From: Methylorubrum suomiense
GTDB taxonomy: Bacteria; Pseudomonadota; Alphaproteobacteria; Rhizobiales; Beijerinckiaceae
Reading direction: 5' to 3'
Length of the DNA: 64,000 bases
NCBI RefSeq assembly: GCF_022179765.1
Contig: NZ_BPRE01000009.1
Coordinates: forward strand, 168,991 to 232,990
Every line of letters begins with the position of its first letter. The first letter of the stretch is position 1. The notes below the pieces were generated by a model. It did not search any database. It was not told the DNA's origin and saw only the letters and a program-made list of their open reading frames with translations. Of the stretch, positions 18,856-28,648 are shown one piece after another. The position numbers and the translations under genes were made by a program.

Positions 18856-19115
18856 ACAATCAGAACTTAACATTTGGCACGGTCGCGTAAAAAATCAGCT
18901 AATTTTGCGCGCTTTGATTCCAGGAAACGAGCATCGTCGACATCATCATCGGCCAAAGGATCTCGCGGCCGCCACAACACAAGGTTTGATATCAGACGCA
19001 CCTTGAGTTGCATGGGTTTTGTCTAGGGGTGATCTTGTGTTGCGTACCCTAATATCCAACGATGATCACCCTATCGCCGAAGCAGCCACCCGTCTCAACA
19101 CGGGCGACTGAGCGT

Positions 19116-19886
19116 CTAGATATCCTCGCGCAGGCTTTTGCCATGGCGCTCGAAGTAGAACGGGATCGGTCGATACGGCGGGAAACCGGCCGAGGCGGCG
19201 GCCTCGAGGTCATCGAGAACGATGCGGGTGATGCGCGGCAGATCCAGCTTGCGCGCATCATCGAGGGTAACCCAGGCCAGTTCGGTGAGTTCGGCCTCGG
19301 GACCGACGATCCCGGTCCGCTCGGCGGCGACGCTTCGGCGATCGACGACGAAGAAGCGGGTATCGAACCGGCGCGGCCGCTTCGGCGGCGTGATCGCCCG
19401 GGCCACGAGATGGAGCGCTTCGAGATCGGGCATCACGCCGTCCTCGGCGAAGGCCTGCCACGCGCCTTCCGGAACGGCTTCCGGCGGGCCGTAATCGCGC
19501 GTCCCGATGAGGAGGCCGGTCTCTTCATAGGTCTCGCGGATCGCCGCGAGGGCGAGCGAGCGGCCGAGGTGATGGGGCGCGCGGGGAAGCTTGGCGCGCA
19601 GGGCGTCGTCGGCGCGTTGCGAGAGGGCGCCCGCCACCGGCATCTGCCGGTCGGACTGCTCGATCCGCCCCCCCGGAAAGACGAACTTGCCGCCCATAAA
19701 GGCGAGGCGCGCGTTGCGCTTGCCCATGAGAACGCGCAGGGCCTTGCGGGACCGGTCGAGGACGATCAGCGTTGCCGCATCGCGGGGACGAAGCGCCACC
19801 GCCTTGGCCGGAACGACCGGTGCCGGGGAGGGGATCTCAGGCGTTTCCGAGGCCGGGGGCGCCGCCTGTTCGGGTTCCTGCCTCAC
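19116..19886 (-). CDS. NUDIX hydrolase
   Basis: A 256-residue NUDIX-fold protein that would hydrolyse a nucleoside-diphosphate derivative. After a Pro/Ala-rich N-terminus of about 28 residues come a strand with DAATLIVLDRS, a GGKFVFPGGRIEQ segment, and the catalytic helix AAIRETYEETGLLIG at about 125, which keeps the RExxEExG core. The Glu expected earlier in the box is replaced by a small residue, so it is a variant box. The GTG start at 19886 lies inside the end of the DUF983 gene upstream (about 50-base overlap in another frame). It follows rnr and DUF983, an order common in Rhizobiales. The substrate is unknown. Confidence 0.82.
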   Translation of the reverse strand: MRQEPEQAAPPASETPEIPSPAPVVPAKAVALRPRDAATLIVLDRSRKALRVLMGKRNARLAFMGGKFVFPGGRIEQSDRQMPVAGALSQRADDALRAKLPRAPHHLGRSLALAAIRETYEETGLLIGTRDYGPPEAVPEGAWQAFAEDGVMPDLEALHLVARAITPPKRPRRFDTRFFVVDRRSVAAERTGIVGPEAELTELAWVTLDDARKLDLPRITRIVLDDLEAAASAGFPPYRPIPFYFERHGKSLREDI

Positions 19887-20331
19887 CGCCGCGCCTCTCC
19901 CCTGCGCCGAGCCCGTCTCGGGCAGGCGGTGCCATGCTGAACCCATGCATGCCGAACGCGTATTGCAGGCCGATCACCGCCCCCTTCACCGGCTGGAGCA
20001 ACCCGAGCGCCAGGACGAGGGTGAGCAGCGGCCAGACGGTGAGCGACAGCCAGAGCGGCACGTCGTAGCCCATCTCGACCTCCAACACGAGGTAGCCGAC
20101 GAGATGCCCAACGAGGAAGATGACGAGATAGGGCGGCAGGTCGTCGGCCCGGTGCTCCGCCATGGCGAGGCCGCAGGCTTCGCATTCGGGCCTGACCTTC
20201 AGGAAGCGGCCGAACAGGCGGCCCTTGCCGCAATGCGGGCAGCGGTTGAGGAAACCGCGAGCCATGGCCGGGATCAACCGCGTGCGCGTCGCGGCCGCCG
20301 CGTCCGGCGGGGGAAATGCCTGGATGTCCAT
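19837..20331 (-). CDS. DUF983 family membrane protein
   Basis: A 164-residue protein of the DUF983 family. It has an N-terminal zinc-ribbon-like CPHCGKG...CEACGLAM arrangement (two CxxC pairs, about residues 31-55) followed by two hydrophobic helices at about 70-90 and 97-120. The function is unknown. It lies 23 bases downstream of rnr and overlaps the NUDIX gene, so the three are probably one operon. The Cys4 motif suggests a metal site next to the membrane. Confidence 0.85.
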   Translation of the reverse strand: MDIQAFPPPDAAAATRTRLIPAMARGFLNRCPHCGKGRLFGRFLKVRPECEACGLAMAEHRADDLPPYLVIFLVGHLVGYLVLEVEMGYDVPLWLSLTVWPLLTLVLALGLLQPVKGAVIGLQYAFGMHGFSMAPPARDGLGAGERRGGEAGTRTGGAPGLGNA

Positions 20332-20354
20332 GGCCCGATCCTACCCGCTCCGCC

Positions 20355-22727
20355 TCAGCGGCGCGAGCCGCGATGACGCCGCGATCCGTCGCCATCCGTC
20401 GACGGAGGCTTCGTCGAGGCCCGGCCGGGCCGGGATTTCGCGGATTTCGCCTTCTCGATCTTCGCTTTTCCGAATGTCGGCTTCCCGGCCCTGGTCGCCG
20501 CGCCCGGTCGGCGTCCGCCGCCCTTCTGGCCGGACCGGCTCCGCCCCTCCGACAGGATCTCAAAGCGCAGCGCGCCCGCGACCGCCGCGGCCTCCACGAG
20601 CCGGACCTCGACCGGATCACCCAAGCGATACGTCTCGCCGGTGCGGTCGCCGACGAGGGCGTGCAGGGTCTCGTCATGGCGGTAGAAATCGGCGCCGATG
20701 GTGGCGGCGGGCACGAAGCCGTCGGCTCCGGTCTCGGACAGTTTCACGAACAGGCCGGCGCGGGTCACGCCGGAGATGCGTCCCTCGAAGGTCGCCCCGA
20801 CCCGGTCGGCGAGGTAGCCGGCGATGAGCCGGTCGATGGTTTCCCGCTCGGCCGCCATGGCCCGGCGCTCGGCGCCCGAGATCTGCTCGGCCACCGCGTC
20901 GAGCGTGCCCGGCGTCACGTCGGAGGGCAGCCCGTCGGTGCCGAGCTTGCAGGCCCGCACCAGGGCACGGTGAACGATCAGGTCGGCGTAGCGCCGGATC
21001 GGCGAGGTGAAATGCGCGTAGCGGCGGAGATTGAGCCCGAAATGGCCGAGATTCTGCGCGGCGTAGACGGCCTGCGCCTGGGAGCGCAACACCACCTCGT
21101 TGACGAAGATGGCGTGCTCGCTCTCCGCCACCTGGGCGAGGATGCGATTGAACAGCGAGGCCCTGAGCGCCCCGGCCTTGGTGATCTTGATGCCGATGGA
21201 GGCGAGCACTTCCGAGAGCGCCCGCATCTTCTCCAGGGCCGGCTCGTCGTGGACGCGATAGATCAGCGGAGAATTCGCCGCCTCCAGGGTCTCAGCGGCG
21301 GCGACATTGGCCTGGATCATGAACTCTTCGATGAGGCGATGCGCTTCCAGGCGCTCCGGCACGATCACCCGATCGACGCCGCCCTCCGGTGTCAGCAGCA
21401 CCTTGCGTTCGGGGAGATCGAGGAAGAGCGGCCCGCGGGCGTCGCGCGCCCGCTTCATCGCCTCGTAGGCCGCGTAGAGCGGGCGGAGCGCCGATTCCAG
21501 GATCGGCCCGCTCGTCTCGTCGGGCCGTCCGTCGATGGCAGCCTGGGCCTGAGCGTAGGCGAGCTTGGCGTGCGAGCGCATCAGGATGCGGTGGAAGCTG
21601 TGCGTGCGCTTCACCCCATCGGCGCCGATGACCATGCGGACGGCGATCGCCGGGCGGTCCTCGCCCTCCCGCAGGGAACAGAGGTCGTTGGAGATGCGCT
21701 CGGGCAGCATCGGCACGACGCGGTCCGGGAAATAGACCGAGTTGCCCCGGAGCAGCGCCTCGCGGTCGAGGGCCGAGCCCGGTCGAACGTAGGCGGCCAC
21801 GTCGGCGATGGCGACGGTGACGAGGAAACCGCCCGCATTGGCCGGATCGGGATCCGGCTCAGCCATCACGGCGTCGTCGTGGTCCTTGGCGTCGGGCGGA
21901 TCGATCGTGATGAGCGGCGCCTCGCGCCAATCCTCGCGCCCCCGCTTCGTCGCACGCTTGGCCGCATCGGCCTCCGCGAGCACGGCCTCCGGAAAGACGT
22001 GGGGGATGTTGTGGACGTGGAGCGCGATGAGGCTCACGGCCTTCTCGGAGCCGAGCGCACCGAGCCGCTCGCGCACCCGGCCGCGGGGCAGGCCGAAGCG
22101 GGTCTCGCGCTCCACCGCGACGCTGACGAGATCGCCGTCGCGCGCCTCGCCCTCCTCGCCGGGCGGGATCGCGATCTCCTTCCCTTGCGACTTCTTGTCG
22201 ACCGGTAGGATCCGTCCGCCGTCGCGCCCGGCGCGATAGATGCCGACGATCTCCGCGCGGTTCTTGCCGATCACCTTGATGATGCGGCCGGTATAACGGC
22301 CCGGCGCTTCCCCGTCGGGCGTGACACGGATCAGAGCGCGGTCGCCGAGGCCGGGCGCCGGGCGATTGCCCCTGCGATCCGCCCGCGGCATCTCGACGAC
22401 GATCTTGGGTGCTTCGCCCTCGCCCTCCCACTGGGCCGGCCGGGCGACCAGATCGCCATCGCGGTCGCGGGCGGAAATGTCGGCGACGACGACATCGGGC
22501 AGGCGACCGCCCTCGCGAAAACCTCCGCGCTTGCGCTCCAGGCTACCGTCGCCCTCGATCTCCTTGAGGATCGCCTTCAAACCGATCTTGTCGGCTCCCT
22601 TGATGCCGAACGCCTTGGCGATCTCGCGCTTGCCGGCGGGGCCGGGCGATTCCGCGACGAAGGCGAGGATCTGCTCGCGGCTAGGGAGGGAAGGGCGCTT
22701 GCCCTGCGGGTCGATGCGTTTGGCCAA
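20355..22727 (-). CDS. rnr: Ribonuclease R
   Basis: A 790-residue processive 3'-5' exoribonuclease of the RNB/RNR family that degrades structured RNA and takes part in rRNA and tmRNA quality control. An N-terminal helix-turn-helix and cold-shock-like region (residues 1-240) is followed by the RNB catalytic domain, whose acidic centre ITIDPPDAKDHDDAVM lies near residue 277. An S1 domain is near 630-720 (VGATFEGRISGVTRAGLFVK). The C-terminal 60 residues are Lys/Arg/Gly-rich and probably unwind or bind RNA. It heads the rnr-DUF983-NUDIX operon. Confidence 0.96.
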   Translation of the reverse strand: MAKRIDPQGKRPSLPSREQILAFVAESPGPAGKREIAKAFGIKGADKIGLKAILKEIEGDGSLERKRGGFREGGRLPDVVVADISARDRDGDLVARPAQWEGEGEAPKIVVEMPRADRRGNRPAPGLGDRALIRVTPDGEAPGRYTGRIIKVIGKNRAEIVGIYRAGRDGGRILPVDKKSQGKEIAIPPGEEGEARDGDLVSVAVERETRFGLPRGRVRERLGALGSEKAVSLIALHVHNIPHVFPEAVLAEADAAKRATKRGREDWREAPLITIDPPDAKDHDDAVMAEPDPDPANAGGFLVTVAIADVAAYVRPGSALDREALLRGNSVYFPDRVVPMLPERISNDLCSLREGEDRPAIAVRMVIGADGVKRTHSFHRILMRSHAKLAYAQAQAAIDGRPDETSGPILESALRPLYAAYEAMKRARDARGPLFLDLPERKVLLTPEGGVDRVIVPERLEAHRLIEEFMIQANVAAAETLEAANSPLIYRVHDEPALEKMRALSEVLASIGIKITKAGALRASLFNRILAQVAESEHAIFVNEVVLRSQAQAVYAAQNLGHFGLNLRRYAHFTSPIRRYADLIVHRALVRACKLGTDGLPSDVTPGTLDAVAEQISGAERRAMAAERETIDRLIAGYLADRVGATFEGRISGVTRAGLFVKLSETGADGFVPAATIGADFYRHDETLHALVGDRTGETYRLGDPVEVRLVEAAAVAGALRFEILSEGRSRSGQKGGGRRPGAATRAGKPTFGKAKIEKAKSAKSRPGRASTKPPSTDGDGSRRHRGSRR

Positions 22728-22877
22728 GGAAAGGTCCGCCGCGGCGCCTGTTTAGGAAGGCGGCGCGGTCACTGTGAAGGAAAGAGAACGGTTCGGAACC
22801 GTGATGTCTACCCAACATGGGCCCTTCCGCGCCCCGCCACAACGTCCGGCACCATCCCGCCAACAGTTTAACCCGGC

Positions 22878-23792
22878 TCAATACCGCGCAGGCACGAACA
22901 TGTCCGGCGGCACCGGATGTCGCAAATAGTCTGCATGGCGCACCCGATCCGGCAGGACCACGGGCGGATGCTCCACCGTTCCATAGGGAACCTGATTGAG
23001 CAGGTGGCTGATGCAGTTGAGCCGCGCCCGCTTCTTGTCCACTGCCTCGACCACCCACCACGGCGCCTCGGGGATATGGGTGCGGGCCAGCATATCCTCC
23101 TTGGCGCGGGTGTAATCCTCCCAACGACGTCGCGACTCGACGTCCATCGGCGAGAGCTTCCATTGCTTGAGCGGGTCGTGAATGCGCATGCGGAAACGCA
23201 TGGCCTGCTCGGCATCGGTGATCGAGAACCAGTACTTCACCAGCACGATACCGGAGCGCACCAGCATGCGCTCGAATTCGGGGACGGAGCGGAAGAACTC
23301 CTCCACCTCGGCTTCGGAGCAGAAGCCCATCACGCGCTCGACCCCGGCACGGTTGTACCAGGAGCGGTCGAACAGCACGAACTCGCCGGCGGCGGGGAGG
23401 TGGGCGACGTAGCGCTGGAAGTACCATTGCGTCCGCTCGCGCTCGCTCGGCGCCGGCAGCGCCGCAACGCGACAGATGCGGGGATTGAGCCGCTGGGTGA
23501 TGCGCTTGATGGCGCCGCCCTTGCCGGCCGAATCACGCCCCTCGAACAGGACGACGATGCGCAGACCTTCGGTCTTCACCCAGTCCTGAAGGCGGATCAG
23601 CTCGTGCTGGAGGCGCAGCAGCTCGCGGAAATAGGTTCGCCGATCAAGGCCGACGCCGACGGCCTCTTCTCCGAGCCGGTCGAGGCGTGCCTCGTCGAGT
23701 TCCAGCTCCCATTCCTCGTCGTAGCTGTCGGCGATCTCGCGGCGGATCGCTTCGAGTTCCGCGTCGCCGAAGCGGCTGCCGTCCTGGCTCAT
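22878..23792 (-). CDS. ppk2: Polyphosphate kinase 2 family protein
   Basis: A 304-residue P-loop kinase of the PPK2 family, which transfers phosphate between polyphosphate and nucleoside diphosphates (or monophosphates). Walker A is FEGRDSAGKGGAIKR near residue 79, the lid has APSERERTQWYFQRY near 108, and Walker B is VLFDRSWYNRAGVERVMG near 143. The single catalytic domain and length fit class I PPK2. The choice between GDP and ADP cannot be read from sequence. It lies upstream of rnr with about 150 bases between and is transcribed away from cobQ. Confidence 0.92.
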   Translation of the reverse strand: MSQDGSRFGDAELEAIRREIADSYDEEWELELDEARLDRLGEEAVGVGLDRRTYFRELLRLQHELIRLQDWVKTEGLRIVVLFEGRDSAGKGGAIKRITQRLNPRICRVAALPAPSERERTQWYFQRYVAHLPAAGEFVLFDRSWYNRAGVERVMGFCSEAEVEEFFRSVPEFERMLVRSGIVLVKYWFSITDAEQAMRFRMRIHDPLKQWKLSPMDVESRRRWEDYTRAKEDMLARTHIPEAPWWVVEAVDKKRARLNCISHLLNQVPYGTVEHPPVVLPDRVRHADYLRHPVPPDMFVPARY

Positions 23793-24012
23793 CGTCGAAG
23801 TCTTCGCCTAAAAGGGTCGTTCGTCCCGCTGCTTAGACCACCCTCGTATGACAGGCCGGCGAAGCCGGATTTGCCCCTTCGATCTGTCGACGTTTGGCGC
23901 ACGCGACGCGGCGCGACAGGCAAGCGGACCATGGAGCCCTCGACCGCGCGCCCGCGCGGTGCCATGCGGAGCGCATGCCGAACCGCCGACCGATCCCGAC
24001 GAGGCCCGCATT

Positions 24013-25497
24013 GTGACCCGCGCGCTGATGATCCAGGGCACCGGCTCCGATGTCGGTAAATCACTGCTGGTCGCCGGCTTGGCGCGCGCCTTCACACGTC
24101 GAGGGCTCTCCGTGCGTCCGTTCAAGCCGCAGAACATGTCGAACAACGCCGCCGTCACCGCCGATGGTGGCGAGATCGGCCGCGCCCAGGCGCTGCAGGC
24201 CCGCGCGGCTCGCGTGCCGCCCTCGGTCCACATGAACCCGGTGCTCCTGAAACCCCAGAGCGATGTCGGCTCCCAGGTGGTGGTGCAGGGGCGAATGATC
24301 GGCACCGCCAAGGCCAGCGAATATCAATCGTGGAAGCCCCGCCTGATGGCCTCGGTGCTCGACAGCTTCGAACGCCTGTCCGCGGAAGCCGACCTCGTTC
24401 TGGTCGAGGGCGCCGGCTCGCCGGCGGAGGTGAACCTGCGCCGGGGCGACATCGCCAATATGGGCTTCTCCCGCGCGACCGGGACGCCGGTGGTGCTCGT
24501 CGGCGATATCGACCGCGGCGGGGTCATCGCCAGCCTCGTCGGCACGCAGGCGGTGATCGATGCCGACGACGCGGCGATGATCCGGGGCTTTATCGTCAAT
24601 CGCTTCCGCGGCGATCCGAGCCTGTTCTCCGATGGCATGGCGCTGATCGCCGAGCGGACGGGCTGGGCACCTCTGGGCCTCGTCCCGTTCTTTCCCGACG
24701 CCGCTCGCCTGCCGCCGGAGGACGCGCTGGCTTTGGACGCGCCCGATGCACATCGGGCGGCGGGCGTTCCCCTGGTGGCGGTCCCGGTCCTGCCGCACAT
24801 CGCCAATTTCGATGATCTCGACCCGTTGCGGCAGGAGCCGGGGGTGACGGTCACCTTCGTGCGACCGGGCTCACCGATCCCGGCGGACGCCGCGCTGATC
24901 GTCCTGCCCGGCTCCAAGACCACCATCGACGACTTCGCCTTCGTCCAGGCCCAGGGCTGGGACATCGACATCCGCGCCCATGTCCGCCGTGGGCGGCCGG
25001 TGCTCGGGCTGTGCGGCGGCTACCAGATGCTCGGCCGCACCATCGCCGATCCCGACGGCGTCGAGGGCGCCCCCCGCACGCTCCCCGGCCTGGGCCTCCT
25101 CGACATCGAGACGGTGATGCGGGGCGAGAAGCGCCTCATCGCCGTGACGGGCGCGACCTCTCGCGATGGATTGCCCTTCTCAGGCTACGAGATGCATGTC
25201 GGCGACACGACTGGCCCCGACACCCGAAAGCCCCTGCTGCGCTTCGCCGATGGGCGGCCGGACGGGGCGGTCTCGGCCGACGGGCTCGTGGCCGGCACCT
25301 ACGTGCACGGCTTGTTCTCCGACGACCGCCAGCGCGCCGCTTGGCTTGCACGGTTGGGTGCGCCCCCATCGTTGGACAGTTACGAGACCGGGATCGAAAC
25401 GGTGCTCGACCGTTTCGCGGACCATCTCGAAGCGCATCTCGACTGCGACCGGCTGCTCGCCCTGGCGGACCCTCAGCGCAGACCGGGCACGGTGTAG
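24013..25497 (+). CDS. cobQ: Cobyric acid synthase CobQ
   Basis: A 494-residue glutamine-dependent amidotransferase that amidates carboxyls b, d, e and g of adenosylcobyrinic acid a,c-diamide to give cobyric acid. The N-terminal dethiobiotin-synthetase-like domain has [14 protein letters not shown] at residues 4-17 and KPQNMSNNA near 40. The C-terminal class I glutaminase has [12 protein letters not shown] with the nucleophilic Cys near residue 334, then SGYEMHVG and GTYVHGLF with the catalytic His. The start is GTG at 24013; ATG at 24028 is an alternative. Its 3' end overlaps the convergent DUF3616 gene by 25 bases. No cobalamin riboswitch was evident upstream. Confidence 0.95.
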   Translation: MTRALMIQGTGSDVGKSLLVAGLARAFTRRGLSVRPFKPQNMSNNAAVTADGGEIGRAQALQARAARVPPSVHMNPVLLKPQSDVGSQVVVQGRMIGTAKASEYQSWKPRLMASVLDSFERLSAEADLVLVEGAGSPAEVNLRRGDIANMGFSRATGTPVVLVGDIDRGGVIASLVGTQAVIDADDAAMIRGFIVNRFRGDPSLFSDGMALIAERTGWAPLGLVPFFPDAARLPPEDALALDAPDAHRAAGVPLVAVPVLPHIANFDDLDPLRQEPGVTVTFVRPGSPIPADAALIVLPGSKTTIDDFAFVQAQGWDIDIRAHVRRGRPVLGLCGGYQMLGRTIADPDGVEGAPRTLPGLGLLDIETVMRGEKRLIAVTGATSRDGLPFSGYEMHVGDTTGPDTRKPLLRFADGRPDGAVSADGLVAGTYVHGLFSDDRQRAAWLARLGAPPSLDSYETGIETVLDRFADHLEAHLDCDRLLALADPQRRPGTV

Positions 25498-26615
25498 CGC
25501 CGCGGCGCGCCATTCTTCAGGCTGTCGAAGAAGACGAGCACGCGATCCGGCCCGACGAGCGTGATCGCCTCGGGCTTGCCGCGGCTCTCGGATTCATCGA
25601 GCGGCGCGAGGCGTCCCAGGGCGACCGGGCCGTCCGTGCCCTTCGGATCGAAGCGGAACAGGCGATAAGGCACGTCCTGGAACTGCGCCGGGCCGGTCAG
25701 GACAAGCAGATGCCCGTCGGGCATCACCGTCAGATCGCGGATGCCCGCCCCCTCGCCGACCTCAATCGGGATCACCCGCGGCGTGCCGGTATAATGTTCA
25801 TGGCCCGCCGCGAAGAGAACATCGACGGGCACCACCACGAGAAACGCCTTCCCTCTGAGCGAAGGCGCCCGCAGACCGGCGTAGAGATCGGGACCGATGA
25901 CGGCGAGGCCCTCGATGTTGAGGCCGTTCGCGGTGGTCAGATCCTTCAGGAAATGGTCGCCGACGATCGGTGCCCGCGCCAAGGCATCCCCCAACCGCCA
26001 CGTGGTCTCGACCGCCGCCTCCGGCGCCTCACCCTCGCCCACATCCGGCTTGCCCTCCGCGGTCACACGGAGACGGGCGAGCAGCATCGCCGAGAGGGTG
26101 AAGGCCTGCGAACGCCGTCCGCAGCCATGCGAGCCGGTGACGTAAAAGTAGGGCGCGGCATAGGCGACACCCTCGCCGTCGAGTTCCTTGAACTTCTGCC
26201 GGGCATCCGGACAACCCGGCCCCTTCGGCTGGCGGCCGAGCGTCTCCGGGTTCGGGCCTTCGCCGATGAGATCGACCCGCTTCTTCGGTGCGATGCGGTT
26301 GCCCTCGATCGCCACGAACTGCGCCTTGCCGCCCTCGTCGTTGACGAGCAGGCAGCGCCGCTGGCCGCCGCCCAGATCGATGCAGGCGATGCCGCTGATG
26401 TCCTCCGCGACGTTCTTCCGTCCCGCCTCGTCACGCCCCGGCGCCCAGAGGTCGTCGACGAGTTCGTAGCGCTCGGGATCGGGCTGCAGGATCGGCTCGG
26501 AGGCCATGGTCGGCGTCACCGCGAGGAGGGCGGACAGAAGGGTCGCAAGGCAGGGAAGCGAATGCAACGGGCTGGTCCGATCGGCTTGAGCGAAGTGTCG
26601 GGGGAGGACGGGCAA
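25473..26615 (-). CDS. DUF3616 domain exported protein
   Basis: A 380-residue protein with an N-terminal hydrophobic segment (about residues 18-36, ending Thr-Met-Ala-Ser), consistent with a signal peptide, then a beta-propeller-like body. Motifs such as [31 protein letters not shown] and [18 protein letters not shown] are typical of DUF3616 and related NHL-type periplasmic proteins. Its role is unknown. It lies between cobQ and cobD/cbiB but has no evident link to cobalamin synthesis, and its 3' end overlaps cobQ on the opposite strand. Confidence 0.8.
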   Translation of the reverse strand: MPVLPRHFAQADRTSPLHSLPCLATLLSALLAVTPTMASEPILQPDPERYELVDDLWAPGRDEAGRKNVAEDISGIACIDLGGGQRRCLLVNDEGGKAQFVAIEGNRIAPKKRVDLIGEGPNPETLGRQPKGPGCPDARQKFKELDGEGVAYAAPYFYVTGSHGCGRRSQAFTLSAMLLARLRVTAEGKPDVGEGEAPEAAVETTWRLGDALARAPIVGDHFLKDLTTANGLNIEGLAVIGPDLYAGLRAPSLRGKAFLVVVPVDVLFAAGHEHYTGTPRVIPIEVGEGAGIRDLTVMPDGHLLVLTGPAQFQDVPYRLFRFDPKGTDGPVALGRLAPLDESESRGKPEAITLVGPDRVLVFFDSLKNGAPRRYTVPGLR

Positions 26616-26639
26616 CCTGTCAACGCGGCCAGGCTTCCC

Positions 26640-27635
26640 TCACAATCCGAAAGCGATGCCCACGGCCGCGACGATACCCGCGAACATCAGCCCGCAAGCC
26701 CGGCGGTAGAGCCGCAGCGCCCGGTCGATATCGGCGGGTCCGGCCTCGGCCCGGCCATCGCCCATCCAGGCATCCTCGACGCGGGTCGCGCCGTAGACCC
26801 GCGGCCCGGCGAGCCGCAGACCCAGCGCCCCGGCCATGGCGGCCTCGGGCCAGCCGGCATTGGGCGAGCGATGGCGCCGCGCATCGCGGCGCAAAGCCCG
26901 CCACGCACCGGCGGCGGAGGCGTCCCGATCGAGGGCCGCGGCGGCGATCAGGAGCAGCGCCGTCAGGCGGGAGGCCGGGAGATTGACGAGGTCGTCGAGC
27001 CGGGCGGACGCCCAGCCGAAGGCCTCGTGGCGCGGGGTGCGATGGCCGATCATGCTGTCGGCGGTGTTGATTGCCTTGTACAGCGCCCCGCCCGTCAGCC
27101 CCCCGGCGCCGATCCAGAAGGCCGGAGCGACGACGCCGTCGGAGAAGTTCTCCGCCAGGCTCTCGATCGCGGCCCGGCACACGGCGGCCTCATCGAGGCT
27201 GTCGGGATCGCGGCCCACGATCATCGCGACGGCGCGCCGGCCGCCCACCACCCCCTCGTGCCGAAGGGCGGCGGCGACACGCGCCACGTGGACGAAGAGG
27301 CTGCGCTGCGCCGGCAGGCTCGCTGCCAGACAGGCCAGAATCAGGATGCCGACGATTTCCCCCGCGAAGCCGGCAAGGACGCTGACCGCGAGCGTGATCG
27401 TGGCCACCGTCGTCAGCAGTAGAACAAGGGCCAGCACGCCGGCGCGGCGGCGCGCCGCGAACGCGCCGCGGTTCAGCCCTGCCTCGAGCCGGGCGATCAG
27501 CGTCCCGATCCAGGTGACAGGGTGACCGAGCGCCCTGTAGAGGCGATCCGGGTAGCCGCAGACCGCCTCGATCGCCAGCGCGAGCGCGAGGATGGCGAGA
27601 GCGTCGGGCGGATGAGTCAGGGCGTTCCAGGACAT
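26640..27635 (-). CDS. cobD: Adenosylcobinamide-phosphate synthase CbiB/CobD
   Basis: A 331-residue inner-membrane enzyme that attaches the aminopropanol phosphate arm to adenosylcobyric acid. Visible signatures are YPDRLYRALGHPVTWIG near residue 28, the central ESLAENFSDGVVAPAFW near 163 and KAINTADSMIGHR near 187, with PNAGWPEAAMAGALGL near 255. There are at least four hydrophobic helices, including about 65-100 and the C-terminal 310-331. It is divergent from cobC, with about 30 bases between the starts, so a single short region controls both. It provides the step after CobQ, encoded 1.1 kb away. Confidence 0.94.
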   Translation of the reverse strand: MSWNALTHPPDALAILALALAIEAVCGYPDRLYRALGHPVTWIGTLIARLEAGLNRGAFAARRRAGVLALVLLLTTVATITLAVSVLAGFAGEIVGILILACLAASLPAQRSLFVHVARVAAALRHEGVVGGRRAVAMIVGRDPDSLDEAAVCRAAIESLAENFSDGVVAPAFWIGAGGLTGGALYKAINTADSMIGHRTPRHEAFGWASARLDDLVNLPASRLTALLLIAAAALDRDASAAGAWRALRRDARRHRSPNAGWPEAAMAGALGLRLAGPRVYGATRVEDAWMGDGRAEAGPADIDRALRLYRRACGLMFAGIVAAVGIAFGL

Positions 27636-27664
27636 CGTCGGTGCGGATCGGTAGGGGAGACGGC

Positions 27665-28642
27665 GTGGCGGACGAGGCGGAGGCGATCCCGCATGGCGGC
27701 GATCTCGGCGCGGCGCGCCGGTCGTTTCCGGATGCGCCCGAGCCGTGGATCGACCTCTCGACCGGCATCAATCCGGTGCCCTACCCGCTGCCGCCCTTCG
27801 AAGCCAGCACCCTTCACCGCCTGCCATCCCCCGACGACCTCGCAGGCCTGAAGCGCATCGCCGCAGCCGCCTACGGCGCGCCGAGCCCGGACCATGTCGC
27901 GGCGGCACCCGGCACGCAGATCCTGATCGAGACCTTGCCGCGCCTCGTGCCGTGGAGCCGCGTCGCGGTGATCGGCCCGACCTATGCCGAGCATGCCGCC
28001 GCCTGGGCGCGGGGCGGCCACACGGTCGAGGCCGTACCCGATCTGGCCGGTGCGGCCGACGCGACGGTCGTGGTCGCGGTCAGTCCGAACAATCCGGATG
28101 GACGGGTCGTCGATTCGCGGGCGCTGCGACGGGCGGTGGCGTCGGGCGGACTCGCCGTGCTCGATCAGGCATTCGTCGATCTCGAGGACGCGGAACAGGC
28201 CGCGCCCGGTCCCGGCCTCGTGATCCTGCGCTCGTTCGGCAAGACCTACGGGCTCGCCGGACTCCGGCTCGGCTTCGCCCTGGCCGAACCCGCCCTGGTG
28301 CGTCGGCTGGAGGCGGCCCTCGGCCCCTGGGCGGTCTCGGGCCCGGCCATCGCGGCGGGCTGCGCGGCCCTGGCCGACGAAGCATGGCGCCGGGACGCCG
28401 CCGAGGCGCGGGGCCGGGATGCGGCGCGTCTCGACCGCATGATCCATCGTGCGGGCGGGCGGATCATCGGGGGAACGCGGCTGTTCCGCACCGCCGCCTT
28501 CGACGATGCGCCCGGCCTGTTCCGCCGCCTGGGCGAGGCGGGGCTCTATGTCCGACGTTTTCCCGAACGGCCGGATCAACTTCGCTTCGGGTTGCCGCCG
28601 GACAAGACCGCGTGGTGCCGGCTCTCCCGCGTTCTCAGATGA
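27665..28642 (+). CDS. cobC: Threonine-phosphate decarboxylase CobC
   Basis: A 325-residue PLP enzyme of the class I/II aminotransferase fold that makes (R)-1-amino-2-propanol O-2-phosphate, used by CobD. The start of the fold has DLSTGINPVPYPLPP near residue 31. VAVSPNNPDGRVV is near 145 and the PLP-lysine motif ILRSFGKTYGLAGLRLGF is near 190. The C-terminus has the RFGLPPDKTAW segment. GTG at 27665 is chosen because an AGGGGAGA ribosome-binding site lies 7-8 bases upstream; an in-frame GTG at 27641 would nearly touch the divergent cobD start. The name cobC follows Pseudomonas; the enterobacterial name is cobD. Confidence 0.93.
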   Translation: MADEAEAIPHGGDLGAARRSFPDAPEPWIDLSTGINPVPYPLPPFEASTLHRLPSPDDLAGLKRIAAAAYGAPSPDHVAAAPGTQILIETLPRLVPWSRVAVIGPTYAEHAAAWARGGHTVEAVPDLAGAADATVVVAVSPNNPDGRVVDSRALRRAVASGGLAVLDQAFVDLEDAEQAAPGPGLVILRSFGKTYGLAGLRLGFALAEPALVRRLEAALGPWAVSGPAIAAGCAALADEAWRRDAAEARGRDAARLDRMIHRAGGRIIGGTRLFRTAAFDDAPGLFRRLGEAGLYVRRFPERPDQLRFGLPPDKTAWCRLSRVLR

Positions 28643-28648
28643 GTCGGC

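Noticed and set aside
20316..22208. Long open frame antisense to rnr, and similar long frames opposite pgk, cobD/DUF3616, tadG, yafK and recJ
   Set aside because: They are the usual by-product of GC-rich codon bias. They have no domains, and the opposite strand in each case encodes a clear conserved protein.
23793..24012. Possible cobalamin riboswitch upstream of cobQ
   Set aside because: I looked for a B12-box (GCCACTG-type) and supporting stems but found none. A covariance search would settle it.
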